From NCBI RefSeq assembly GCF_916618955.1, contig NZ_OU745390.1, forward strand, positions 1,426,001 through 1,490,000: a stretch of 64,000 nt of DNA, written 5' to 3'. Below the pieces are notes generated by a model that was not told where the DNA came from, searched no databases, and worked only from the letters and a program-made list of their open reading frames with translations. The position numbers and the translations under genes are program-made. This DNA comes from Pseudomonas sp. Marseille-Q3773 (lineage in GTDB: Bacteria > Pseudomonadota > Gammaproteobacteria > Pseudomonadales > Pseudomonadaceae). Below, piece after piece: positions 35,396 to 43,632 of this stretch. Within the stretch, counting starts at the first letter, position 1. Every line of letters begins with the position of its first letter.

Positions 35396-36043
35396 TCAGC
35401 GCCCGGCCTTGCGCAGGGTCAGGTTGATCCGCCGTTCTCCCAGGCGCGGATGTACGCCGGGTTTGACCGGTAGCACACCGTGAAAGCGCAAGCGGTCTTC
35501 GCCGCCCCAGACCAGCACGTCGCCATGGCTCAGGGCAATGCGCCGGGTCTTGTCGGCTCGCTGCAGGCCGCCGAACAGGAATATTGCCGGCAAGCCCAGG
35601 GACACCGACACGATCGGTTGGCCGAAGTCCAGTTCGTCGCGGTCCTGGTGCAGGCTCAGGCGGGTGCCGGGCAGGTAATGGTTGACCAGGCAGGCATCCG
35701 GCACGAAGTGGTCGAAACCGGCCATGGCCGCCGCCCGGGTGGCCAGGGTCAGCAATACCGGGGGCAGGGCGGGCCAGGGTTTGCCGCTGAGCGGGTCGCA
35801 GGGGCTGTAACGGTAGCCCTGTTCATCGCTGACCCAACCCAGCGTGCCGCAGTTGGTCAGCCCTACCGCCATGCGCAGGCCCCCCGGGGTATGCATGTGC
35901 CGGAACGGCGCCGCGCGCAGTACCGGGCGCAGTGCGTCGAGCACGGGCTCTACTTCGGCCAGGGCGAAGCCGGGCAGCAGCACGGTATGACTGGCCAGGC
36001 GTTGTGCCTGAGGGCCGAACAGGTCGAGGTCGGATTGGATCAT
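35396..36043 (-). CDS. alkB: Alkylated DNA repair dioxygenase AlkB
   Basis: 215 aa. An Fe(II)/2-oxoglutarate dioxygenase that oxidatively removes methyl groups from 1-methyladenine and 3-methylcytosine. The iron triad is visible as HQDRDE (His, Asp) and RFHGVLPV (His). The 2-oxoglutarate arginines lie in RRINLTLRK. YLPGTRLSLHQDRDELDFG and SVSLGLPAIFLFGG are standard AlkB blocks. It starts at 36043. No ada gene is adjacent. The neighbouring alkA on the plus strand suggests a shared repair theme and not an operon. Confidence 0.95.
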   Translation of the reverse strand: MIQSDLDLFGPQAQRLASHTVLLPGFALAEVEPVLDALRPVLRAAPFRHMHTPGGLRMAVGLTNCGTLGWVSDEQGYRYSPCDPLSGKPWPALPPVLLTLATRAAAMAGFDHFVPDACLVNHYLPGTRLSLHQDRDELDFGQPIVSVSLGLPAIFLFGGLQRADKTRRIALSHGDVLVWGGEDRLRFHGVLPVKPGVHPRLGERRINLTLRKAGR

Positions 36044-36183
36044 GTGCTCGGGTATCGGGTTGGATGGCGACCATTGTAAAGCGCCTGGCAGGCTTGGCCT
36101 ATCTGTGGGTCTGCAAGGTCTTCAACGCCTGTGCCAGTGCCGCGGGCCTGCCCGCGACAGGGCGAAAGAAAACCGGACGCTGC

Positions 36184-36227
36184 AAAAAAAAGGAACCGCG
36201 GCACCAGGGAGAGGAGTACCGCGGTTC
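36184..36227 (-). terminator. Strong rho-independent terminator after the Ig-repeat protein gene
   Basis: On the minus strand GAACCGCGG pairs with CCGCGGTTC and is followed by eight T. It lies about 100 bases past the stop at 36326 and upstream of alkB. The remaining gap 36044-36325 has a small GC palindrome CGCGGGCC-TG-CCCGCG (36141-36156, REP-like) and nothing else I can support. Confidence 0.85.
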
Positions 36228-36325
36228 AAAGGGGAAAGCTGTACTGCTGGCTCACAGTGGCCAGGTTGTCACTCCGCACTGGCTGCCGGCGGTGCCGACA
36301 GATGTTTCATCGCAACCTCCGACAG

Positions 36326-38557
36326 TTAACGCACAACGACGTTGACCGTGCGCGTGGTGCCTTGGCTGGTGGTGATCGTCGCCGTCGGTGTCACAGTCGG
36401 GATGAGCGTGGTGCTGTTGCGCACCGCCAGGCGCCAGCGCCCGCCCAACGCCACTGTGGCGGTGCCCAGGGTCTGCACCCCGCTGGTGGTGGTCGCCCGC
36501 ACGGTGACGGTATTGCCGGTGGTTACCGACGAAGTGCCGCTGAGGTCCCAGTTGTAGCGGTTGTTCGAGCGTGCCGTGACGGTGGCTTCAGTGACCGTGA
36601 AGGTTTCGACGACGGGCCGTGGCGACACGCTGACGGTGACGATGGCGGAATTGGAAAGCGCTCCCAGCGAGTCTCGTGCCTGGTAGCTGAAAGTCGTGGT
36701 GAAGGCCGTGGTCACCGTGGCTGGCGGGGTATAGGTCACCGTGCTGCCGTTGCTGCTGACGCTGCCTCGGCCGGCGGCTGGCTGGGTCACAGCGGCAACG
36801 GCCAAGGGCAGGTTGCCTTCCGGGTCGGTGTCGTTGGCCAGCACGTTGATGGTCAATGGCACGCCGAGTGTGGCGACTGTTTCCGGGTTGGTCGTCGGTG
36901 CCCGGTTGGGTGCAACGTTGACGGTGACCGTGGCCGGCAGCGACTTCAGGCCTTTGGCGTCTACCGCGCGGTAGCTGAAGCTGGCTACCAGCGGCTGGGT
37001 GGCTCCGGCGGGTGGGGTATAGGTGACCGCAGTGGTACCGTTCATCACTACGCTGCCCAGCCCCGCACCGGGTTGGGTCAGGTCGCTGATGGTCAGCGGT
37101 ACGTTGCCGTCCGGGTCACTGTCGTTCTGCAGCAGGTTCAGGGTAATCGGAATGCCGACACTGGTGCTGCCGCTATCGGCCTGTGCCAACGGCGGCTGGT
37201 TGGCCGCCTCGACCGGAGCGTTGCCTATCACCACCACCGGCTCGATATCGCTGCCGCCGTGTGCCGACTTGACAGTGATGCTGACCGGTGGCTGCGGTAC
37301 GTCGTTGATGGTCAGGCTTTGTAGCGTGCCCGACCTGGACAGCCGGCCATAGCCTTGGGCGATGAGGTCGGGAATGGCCACTTCATCGCTGGAGCTGGCC
37401 TCGATCAGCAGGCGTTTGCTGGCCCATTCGTAGCGTGCGGTGCTGACCTTGACCACGTCGCTGAGCTTGCTCGACAGCGCTGTCGGCCGGGTACCGGCGG
37501 TGCTGTTGCTGGCGGTCACCACCACCACCGGCGGCGGCGCGTCAGGGCCAGGCTGCTGGTGGAAGAACAGCCCGTTGTTGTCGGCGGTGAGGGCGAACTG
37601 GCACGGCGAAGGTGGGTTGCCGACCAGGGCCAGGCCGTTGCGCATGCACAGGCTGGCTTCCTTGGGGGCGTTGGCGAACACTTCGGTGCGAGTGCCGCTC
37701 GCACTGCGCGAATAGGTGGCACGCTGCAGGGACACCGGGGTCTGGGCGCGTGGGTCCAGTACCTTGCCAGAGACAGCGAAAAGGCTGGTCTGAAGGGTGC
37801 CAGCTGGGCCTTCGATGCGTACGAAGTTGGTATTGAACGGGCTGCCGGTCACCGCTTCGGTGATGTTGGGGTCGCCAACATAGGTTTCGCTGGCGCCTGT
37901 ATCGGGATTGACCTCGATATAGGGCCCGCCGACACCTTTCAGCCAAGGGCCGATTGCCCCAGCCAGTGCGCCCCGGAAGTTGCCCGGCGCACCAATGCCT
38001 ATGTCACGGGTGATGTTGATCGCCCGCCGGCCGGCGGTAGTGACGTTGACCGTCTCCACGCCGTAAGGGTGGGTGATGGTGTAGGTGCCAGTGCGTGGCA
38101 CGGAAGCCCGGATACGGATGCGAGCGAAGCTCTGCTGATCGCCGTCCACCGGGTTTCCCGCTGCGAAAGCCGCCTCTAGCCCGGCGACGTAGACTTCCAG
38201 CTCATAGCCACTGTTGCCCACTGCGGGGATCGAAGTTTCCGCAAGGAACCAGAACATCTCCGGCGGCCAGTTATCCGGGAATATCAGCGGCAAGGTATCG
38301 TCATAGACGCCGGGTTCGGGCAACAGGGTGCACATATACGCCGGTGCGCCTGCCGCGCCTGGAGCACGCGTGCTGGTCGAACGTGACTGGCACAGCTCCA
38401 GTGACTGGTCAAGGCTGTCCTTGTACCACATCGGGTAGCCACCGGTGGCGAAGGTGTAAGGCCCCGGGTCGACGTCGGACAGCACGGCAAAGGCAGTGCC
38501 GGTAACGCCAAGAGAGAGACCGGCGGCCAGCAGTGCACGGCGCGACCAGGTATTCAT
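36326..38557 (-). CDS. Large exported protein: conserved N-module plus tandem Ig-like repeats
   Basis: 743 aa from the ATG at 38557 (MNTWSRRALLAAGLSLGVTG), with a signal peptide ending near FAVLS. Residues about 25-420 form a module shared with the next gene: DPGPYTFATGGYPMWYKD, APAYMCTLLPEPGVYDDT, HPYGVETVNV, RAINITRDIGIGAPG and SPFNTNFVRIEGP. After it come a GGSDIEPVVV linker and two Ig/cadherin-like repeats (about 470-570 and 570-660). Each has N-D-x-D-P-(D/E)-G-N-(V/L)-PL, GSV and VTYTPPA marks. A beta-rich tail follows. The Ig repeats suggest an extracellular or surface adhesive role. The function of the N-module is unknown. Confidence 0.8.
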   Translation of the reverse strand: MNTWSRRALLAAGLSLGVTGTAFAVLSDVDPGPYTFATGGYPMWYKDSLDQSLELCQSRSTSTRAPGAAGAPAYMCTLLPEPGVYDDTLPLIFPDNWPPEMFWFLAETSIPAVGNSGYELEVYVAGLEAAFAAGNPVDGDQQSFARIRIRASVPRTGTYTITHPYGVETVNVTTAGRRAINITRDIGIGAPGNFRGALAGAIGPWLKGVGGPYIEVNPDTGASETYVGDPNITEAVTGSPFNTNFVRIEGPAGTLQTSLFAVSGKVLDPRAQTPVSLQRATYSRSASGTRTEVFANAPKEASLCMRNGLALVGNPPSPCQFALTADNNGLFFHQQPGPDAPPPVVVVTASNSTAGTRPTALSSKLSDVVKVSTARYEWASKRLLIEASSSDEVAIPDLIAQGYGRLSRSGTLQSLTINDVPQPPVSITVKSAHGGSDIEPVVVIGNAPVEAANQPPLAQADSGSTSVGIPITLNLLQNDSDPDGNVPLTISDLTQPGAGLGSVVMNGTTAVTYTPPAGATQPLVASFSYRAVDAKGLKSLPATVTVNVAPNRAPTTNPETVATLGVPLTINVLANDTDPEGNLPLAVAAVTQPAAGRGSVSSNGSTVTYTPPATVTTAFTTTFSYQARDSLGALSNSAIVTVSVSPRPVVETFTVTEATVTARSNNRYNWDLSGTSSVTTGNTVTVRATTTSGVQTLGTATVALGGRWRLAVRNSTTLIPTVTPTATITTSQGTTRTVNVVVR

Positions 38558-38589
38558 CCTACCTCCTTCAAGGCTCGGCCTTTGTCTGT

Positions 38590-39918
38590 TCATGGCACCA
38601 GCACCACGTCTTCGGTGTCGCTGCCCCCGCTGGCACTGGTGACTGTCACCTTGGCCGGCGGGATGGGTGACAGGCTTGTATTCAGGCTTTTCAAGGCGCC
38701 GTCGCCGCTGAGGTCGCCGATCAGCGTGCCGTTGCCGGTGCGCGCGGTGAGCACCGGCGGAGTCGTTTCGTCGCTGCTGCTGGCCACCAGGGTCAGCTGG
38801 CCGGTGGACAACCGGTACTGGGCCTGGATGATGGTGACCAGGTCGGTCAGCGGCACGTTGGCGATGGTCGGGCTGCTGCTGGGGATCGCCACGCGGTTGT
38901 CGGCATTCAGGGTCAGCACCGTCCCCACGCTTGGGTTGAGTACCGACTGCGCGTACCAGGCGCCGGTGCCGTTGGCCTCGGTGAGGTCGAGCTGAGGGGC
39001 CTGGCTGGTCAGGCTGACGCTGGCCGGTGGCGGCGGGGCCATTACGAAAATGTCCTGCTGGGCACGCAGGTCGCCGTTCTCGGTATGCCGCGAGTAGGTG
39101 CTGCGCTGCGCCATCAAAGGGGTTGGCAGGGCCACATCGGAGAGCTTGCCCGAGACTGCGAACAGCTCGGTGCGCAGGTCGATGCCGCCCGGGCCCTCGA
39201 TGCGCACGAAATTGGTCTTGAACGGGCTGCCGGTCACCCGCTCTTCCAGGTTCGGGTCGCCAATGAAGCGCTCGCTGCCTTCGCTGTAAGGCCCATTGAC
39301 ACTGCGCAGGAAAGGCCCCACATCGCCTTTCAGCGCGCCGCTGAAATCGCCCGCGCCGGCGATGCCAATGTCGCGGGTCATGTTGATCGCGCGGCGTCCG
39401 CCGGCAGCCACATCGAACACTTCGACGCCATAGGGATGGGTAATCACGTAGGTGCCGGCGGTGGGTACGTCGACCCGGATACGCACCCGGGCGAAGCTGA
39501 CCTGCTCACCGGCGAGCGGCTCTCCCGAGGCAAACGCCGCTTCGACCGCCGTGCCGTAGCTGAGGTCGATGCCGCGGCTGGCATCGACGATGGCGGCGTC
39601 GGCAGTGAACCAGAACGCCTCGTCCGGAAAGTTGCCGGGGAAGACGATCGGTTGGGTATCGTCGAACACGCCAGGGGTAGGCAGTAACGTGCACATGTAC
39701 GCAGGGGCGCCAGTGGCCCCCGCAACACGCGAGCTGACCGCCTTGGTCAGGCACAAGTCAAGGGCGCGACCATGGTTGTCCTGGTACCAGGCGGGGAAAC
39801 CACCGTTGGCGGCCATGTAGGCGCCTGGATCGACAGCGTTCAGGGCAGCCTGTGCCGGCCCCTGTAGCGGGCCGATGAAGATCGCCATAGCCAGCGCGCG
39901 GGGAAGCGGTCGGTGCAT
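38590..39918 (-). CDS. Exported protein, paralogue of the downstream Ig-repeat protein
   Basis: 442 aa with signal peptide MHRPLPRALAMAIFIGPLQGPAQA. It carries only the shared N-module: DPGAYMAANGGFPAWYQD, APAYMCTLLPTPGVFDDT, HPYGVEVFDV, RAINMTRDIGIAG and SPFKTNFVRIEGP. It ends with GGSDTEDVVLVP, exactly where its neighbour continues into Ig repeats. The next gene starts 33 bases downstream on the same strand, so the two are a tandem duplication in one operon. Probably periplasmic or secreted; there are few Cys and no catalytic motif that I recognise. Confidence 0.8.
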   Translation of the reverse strand: MHRPLPRALAMAIFIGPLQGPAQAALNAVDPGAYMAANGGFPAWYQDNHGRALDLCLTKAVSSRVAGATGAPAYMCTLLPTPGVFDDTQPIVFPGNFPDEAFWFTADAAIVDASRGIDLSYGTAVEAAFASGEPLAGEQVSFARVRIRVDVPTAGTYVITHPYGVEVFDVAAGGRRAINMTRDIGIAGAGDFSGALKGDVGPFLRSVNGPYSEGSERFIGDPNLEERVTGSPFKTNFVRIEGPGGIDLRTELFAVSGKLSDVALPTPLMAQRSTYSRHTENGDLRAQQDIFVMAPPPPASVSLTSQAPQLDLTEANGTGAWYAQSVLNPSVGTVLTLNADNRVAIPSSSPTIANVPLTDLVTIIQAQYRLSTGQLTLVASSSDETTPPVLTARTGNGTLIGDLSGDGALKSLNTSLSPIPPAKVTVTSASGGSDTEDVVLVP

Positions 39919-40071
39919 GAGTCATTTCCTCCTGCAAACGGGCCCATGGACTTGGGGCTGGCAGGAGTTCGGCAATAGCTATGCCAGGTATCCGATATTC
40001 TGCTAAAGGCCTTGCGTTGCAGGGGCCTTGCCTTTACCGCAAGACATTTTCAGGCGTGCCGAGTGGGCGGC

Positions 40072-40094
40072 GTTGCCCCAGGATTGGGGGCAAC
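40072..40094. promoter_or_regulatory. Perfect inverted repeat in the 39919-40220 intergenic region
   Basis: GTTGCCCC-AGGATTG-GGGGCAAC is a perfect 8-bp dyad. The gap around it (302 bases, no gene) serves two divergent genes. A weak -24/-12-like element, GG-N10-GC on the minus strand (GGCAAGGCCCCTGC, 40032 to 40019), lies nearer to the exported-protein gene. The dyad may be an activator site. It resembles the palindromes at 11396 and 13681 in its C4/G4 arms. Confidence 0.35.
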
Positions 40095-40220
40095 AGCGGG
40101 CCGATCCCCGATCACGCCCGTCGGCGTGTGGAAATAACTGGAAAAATAAATGCCACTTTTTTGCCATCGGCCACCTCTCACCCAGACGAGCTAATCCTTT
40201 CGGGTGGGAGGGCCATTACC

Positions 40221-40559
40221 ATGTCGTTGAGTTTCACGCCTGCACAAGCGTTGCGCGCCAACAGCCTGTATCGGATCTCGCCGACGGTGGCGTGGTTGAT
40301 CGAGGAAATAGGCGCGGCCCTCGCGGTTTCAGCCGACCTCGCCGGGCGACACGAGATGGTGGATACCCTGTTGCAACGTATCGAGGACGTGCTGGCCGGC
40401 AAGCCGCAGGCTTGCACGTTCTTCGCCTATCAGCTTCAGGCCTGGAGCCGGGAATATGACTTGCCGTCTGAACGGGTGGCCGAATTCTACATGGCCGCAC
40501 GGGCGCTGAAAGCGATGGTTGAGTCAATGTCAGGGGCTGCTCCCGATCCGCTGGGATAA
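40221..40559 (+). CDS. Hypothetical protein
   Basis: 112 aa from the ATG at 40221 (MSLSFTPAQALRANSLYRIS), behind a GGGAGGG site; the longer frame to 39981 runs over non-coding sequence. The protein is mostly helical, soluble and without a signal peptide. It has phrases such as WLIEEIGAALAVSADLAG and ACTFFAYQLQAWSREYDLP. I do not recognise a family. It is transcribed away from the exported pair and toward ptxS, with a 193-base gap. Native-looking codon use and a clear ribosome site support it. Confidence 0.6.
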   Translation: MSLSFTPAQALRANSLYRISPTVAWLIEEIGAALAVSADLAGRHEMVDTLLQRIEDVLAGKPQACTFFAYQLQAWSREYDLPSERVAEFYMAARALKAMVESMSGAAPDPLG

Positions 40560-40708
40560 GCGTGGCTACAGGTTGATTCGACAGAAAATACCCCTGATCA
40601 AATTCTTCGTTTTCAATGTAATAGCCCGGTTACTTAAGATTTAAGTTCAGATTATGCGCGTCTTGCCGACCAGCGGCGGCTTGACGAACGTACACGGTTT
40701 TGCTGTAT

Positions 40709-40722
40709 TGAAACCGGTTTCA
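40709..40722. promoter_or_regulatory. PtxS operator upstream of ptxS
   Basis: A perfect 14-bp palindrome TGAAACCGGTTTCA, identical to the known PtxS-binding sequence of Pseudomonas. It lies 31 bases upstream of the ptxS start, consistent with autorepression relieved by 2-ketogluconate. Confidence 0.92.
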
Positions 40723-40752
40723 TTGCTACTCCAACAATCATAAGGACCGCCC

Positions 40753-41772
40753 ATGACCGACGCGCCTGCCCATGCCCGCGAACGGGTCACCATCAGCGAA
40801 GTAGCGCGTGTCGCTGGCGTTTCAAAGGCCACCGTCTCGCGGTATATCGGTGGCGATCGCCAATTGCTCGCCGAAGCCACTGCCAAACGCCTGGAGCAGG
40901 TCATCGAGCGCCTCGGTTACCGCCCCAACCAGATGGCCCGGGGACTGAAGCGCGGCCAGACGCGGCTGATCGGCATGCTGGTAGCCGACATTCTGAACCC
41001 CTATTCGGTAGCCGTGATGCATGGCGTGGAAACCGCCTGCCGTCAGCACGGCTACAGCCTTGTGGTGTGCAACACCAACCGCGACGACGAGCAGGAGCGT
41101 CATCACCTGATGGCCCTGCAGTCGTACAACGTCGAAGGGCTGATCGTGAACACCCTCGGCCACCATCCCGGGGAACTGCTCAACCTGCAGCGCGATATGC
41201 CTTTGGTACTGGTCGATCGACAATTGCCCGAGCTGCATGTCGACCTGGTAGGCCTGGACAATGCCGACGCGGTCGAACAGGCCCTCGACCACCTGCAGGC
41301 GCAAGGCTATCGCGATATCCTCGCGGTCACCGAGCCCCTGGATGGCACCAGCTCACGGCTGGAGCGGGTCGAGGCGTTCGGCGCTTCGATCGGCCGTCGG
41401 CCTGGCATGCGCCAGCAAGTGGCGGAAATCACCCCCGGCCTGGACGGCCAGCTGGCCTCGTTCCTCGCGGGCAACGGCCATGGTCCGCAGGCCATCTTCA
41501 CCTTCAACGGCATTGCTACCCTGGCCGTGACCCGGGCGCTGCACGAAGCCGGGCGCAACCTGTTCGCGGAAGTCGGGTTGATCGCCCTCGACGACCTCGA
41601 CTGGTACCCCCTGGTCGGCAGCGGCATCACCGCGCTGGCCCAGCCCACCGAACGTATCGGCGTGGCGGCATTCGAGCGCCTGCTCGGTCGATTGCGCGGC
41701 GACAGCGGCGCCGCCAGGCGCATCGACTTCAAGGCCAACCTGATCATCCGAGGTTCAACCCAGCCACAGTAA
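40753..41772 (+). CDS. ptxS: LacI-family 2-ketogluconate repressor PtxS
   Basis: 339 aa. The N-terminal LacI helix-turn-helix and hinge (VTISEVARVAGVSKATVSRY, then YRPNQMARGLKRGQT) is followed by a sugar-sensor domain. PtxS represses itself and kguEKTD and is released by 2-ketogluconate, by knowledge of the family. Identity rests on the adjacent kguE-K-T-D genes on the same strand and on two perfect PtxS palindromes, one before this gene and one before kguE. Length and hinge are complete. Confidence 0.95.
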   Translation: MTDAPAHARERVTISEVARVAGVSKATVSRYIGGDRQLLAEATAKRLEQVIERLGYRPNQMARGLKRGQTRLIGMLVADILNPYSVAVMHGVETACRQHGYSLVVCNTNRDDEQERHHLMALQSYNVEGLIVNTLGHHPGELLNLQRDMPLVLVDRQLPELHVDLVGLDNADAVEQALDHLQAQGYRDILAVTEPLDGTSSRLERVEAFGASIGRRPGMRQQVAEITPGLDGQLASFLAGNGHGPQAIFTFNGIATLAVTRALHEAGRNLFAEVGLIALDDLDWYPLVGSGITALAQPTERIGVAAFERLLGRLRGDSGAARRIDFKANLIIRGSTQPQ

Positions 41773-41810
41773 CTGGCAGCAGGCGACTGCTGGCGGTTAC
41801 TGGATAAAAA

Positions 41811-41824
41811 TGAAACCGGTTTCA
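41811..41824. promoter_or_regulatory. PtxS operator upstream of kguE
   Basis: A second exact copy of TGAAACCGGTTTCA, 14 bases before the kguE start codon. Binding here should block kguE-K-T-D transcription or clearance. Confidence 0.92.
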
Positions 41825-41831
41825 TAGGAAA

Positions 41832-41839
41832 AACAACAA
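41832..41839 (+). promoter_or_regulatory. Hfq/Crc CA motif at the kguE start
   Basis: AACAACAA fits the catabolite-repression motif AANAANAA and ends at the A of the kguE ATG. Hfq with Crc bound here would block translation during growth on preferred carbon sources. Inferred from the motif only. Confidence 0.65.
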
Positions 41840-42630
41840 TGTATGCGAACCCCGTTTCCATCAGCCTCTCCAGCTATGGCGCCGAGCTGGTCAGGCAGCA
41901 CGGCCAAGCGCATTTCCTCGACCTGCTGGCTGCCGCCGGCGTTACCCGCGTGGAGCTGCGCGAAGAGTTGTTCAGCTGTGCGCCAGACACTGCAGCACTG
42001 TCTGCAGCCATGTCTGCGTTGCGCCTGGAGTGCCTGTATTCCACCCCTCTTGAGCTGTGGACCGAGCAGGGCCTGCCTGACCCGCAGCTCACGCCGAAGC
42101 TGGCAACCGCCCATGCTCTCGGCGCCGTGGCGCTGAAGGTTTCCCTGGGGTACTACCGGGACGGCTGCGATATGGCGGCCCTGGCGCGGTTGTTGCCCGG
42201 GCCCGGGCCGCTGCTGCTGGTAGAGAACGACCAGACGGTGCAGGGTGGCAGAATGCAGCCGCTGCTGAGGTTTCTGCAGCGCGCCGAAGACTTGGGGCTG
42301 AGCCTGGGCATGACGTTCGACATCGGTAACTGGCAGTGGCAGGGCGAGCCTGCCCGACAGGCTGCACGCCAGCTGGGCCGCTGGGTGCGTTACGTCCATT
42401 GCAAGGCCGTGCAGCGCCTGGGCGATGGCCGCCTGGCTGCCGTAGCACCCAATGCCGCAGACCTGCAGGAATGGGCTGCACTCATGGCCGAGTTCACGCC
42501 TGGCGTGGTGCGCGCCGTCGAATACCCTTTGGTCAGCGACGACCTGCTGGCGCTGACGCGCGCCCAAGTGCGCGCGCTGGCGGCGCTGGGGCGCCGTGCG
42601 GCATCGCGCGAGGTGCCGAGCCATGCGTGA
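41839..42630 (+). CDS. kguE: Putative 2-ketogluconate epimerase/isomerase KguE
   Basis: A 263-aa soluble protein of the xylose-isomerase-like TIM-barrel (AP-endonuclease-2) family. It begins MYANPVSISLSSYGAELVRQ. Typical barrel strands end in VALKVSLGYY, LLLVENDQT and GMTFDIGNW, with the usual Glu/Asp/His metal-ligand positions, then RYVHCKAVQRL. It is the first gene of kguE-K-T-D. Its precise step in 2-ketogluconate use is not well defined in the literature I know. It overlaps kguK by 8 bases. Confidence 0.92.
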   Translation: MYANPVSISLSSYGAELVRQHGQAHFLDLLAAAGVTRVELREELFSCAPDTAALSAAMSALRLECLYSTPLELWTEQGLPDPQLTPKLATAHALGAVALKVSLGYYRDGCDMAALARLLPGPGPLLLVENDQTVQGGRMQPLLRFLQRAEDLGLSLGMTFDIGNWQWQGEPARQAARQLGRWVRYVHCKAVQRLGDGRLAAVAPNAADLQEWAALMAEFTPGVVRAVEYPLVSDDLLALTRAQVRALAALGRRAASREVPSHA

Positions 42631-43573
42631 ACATGACGTGCTGTGTTTCGGCGAGACCATGGCCATGTTCGTCGCCGAACAGGCCGGCGACCTGGCCAAT
42701 GTCAGCCAGTTTGGCAAGCGCATCGCAGGTGCGGACAGCAATGTGGCCATCGGCCTGGCGCGGCTCGGCTTCAAGGTCCGCTGGCTGAGCAGGGTGGGCG
42801 ACGATTCGCTTGGCCGTTTCGTGCTGGACAGCCTGCGCCGTGAAGGCCTGGATTGCTCGGGCGTGGAAGTCGATCCCGGTTATCCCACCGGTTTCCAGCT
42901 CAAGGGCCGCTGCGACGATGGCAGCGATCCGGCGGTGGAGTACTTCCGTCGTGGCTCGGCGGCCAGCCGACTGTCGCCAGCGCTGCTCCGCCCGGGCTGC
43001 CTGCAAGCTCGCCACCTGCACGCCACCGGCATCCCGCTGGCCTTGTCGGAAGGCTGTCGGGCGCTGTCCCATGCACTGGTTGATGGCATGCGTGCCGCCG
43101 GGCGCAGCATTTCCTTCGACCCCAACCTGCGTCCCTCGCTGTGGCCTGACCAGGGCAGCATGGTGCGCGAGATCAATGCGCTGGCGGCCAAGGCTGATTG
43201 GGTGTTGCCAGGCCTAGGGGAGGGCCGCTTGCTCACCGGCCAGCACACCCCGGCAGACATCGCGGCCTTCTACCTCGACCTGGGGGTGGCCCGGGTGGTG
43301 ATAAAGCTGGGCGAGGCGGGAGCCTACTTCCGTAGCGCCGAAGGCGAAGGCCTGGTCGCGCCAGTGCCGGTCAGCCGGGTCGTGGACACCGTCGGCGCCG
43401 GCGATGCCTTCGCCGTCGGCGTGCTCAGCGCGCTGCTGGAAGGCCGGCCCTTGGCCGACGCAGTGGCACGCGGCAACTGGTGCGGCAGCCGTGCCGTGCA
43501 GTCGCGGGGCGACATGGAGGGGTTGCCGCTGCGCCATGAACTGGAGGTTCACGAACTGCGCAAAAGCGCCTGA
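42623..43573 (+). CDS. kguK: 2-ketogluconate kinase KguK
   Basis: A 316-aa PfkB/ribokinase-family sugar kinase that makes 2-keto-6-phosphogluconate. I use the ATG at 42623 (MREHDVLCFGETMAMF), overlapping the end of kguE. The N-terminal GADSNVAIGLARLG and the C-terminal signature RVVDTVGAGDAFAVGVLSAL, with catalytic Asp in GAGD, are both intact. The length is normal for the family. Operon position between kguE and kguT supports the assignment. Confidence 0.95.
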   Translation: MREHDVLCFGETMAMFVAEQAGDLANVSQFGKRIAGADSNVAIGLARLGFKVRWLSRVGDDSLGRFVLDSLRREGLDCSGVEVDPGYPTGFQLKGRCDDGSDPAVEYFRRGSAASRLSPALLRPGCLQARHLHATGIPLALSEGCRALSHALVDGMRAAGRSISFDPNLRPSLWPDQGSMVREINALAAKADWVLPGLGEGRLLTGQHTPADIAAFYLDLGVARVVIKLGEAGAYFRSAEGEGLVAPVPVSRVVDTVGAGDAFAVGVLSALLEGRPLADAVARGNWCGSRAVQSRGDMEGLPLRHELEVHELRKSA

Positions 43574-43601
43574 ACACTTCATACCCCGAATCACCTGTTG
43601 C

Positions 43602-43615
43602 AACAAAAACAACAA
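43602..43615 (+). promoter_or_regulatory. Hfq/Crc CA motifs upstream of kguT
   Basis: AACAAAAACAACAA contains two AANAANAA motifs, 6 bases before the GGAGA ribosome site of kguT. A second point of catabolite repression within the operon is likely, acting on transport. Confidence 0.65.
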
Positions 43616-43632
43616 GCTCAGGAGAAGCACAC

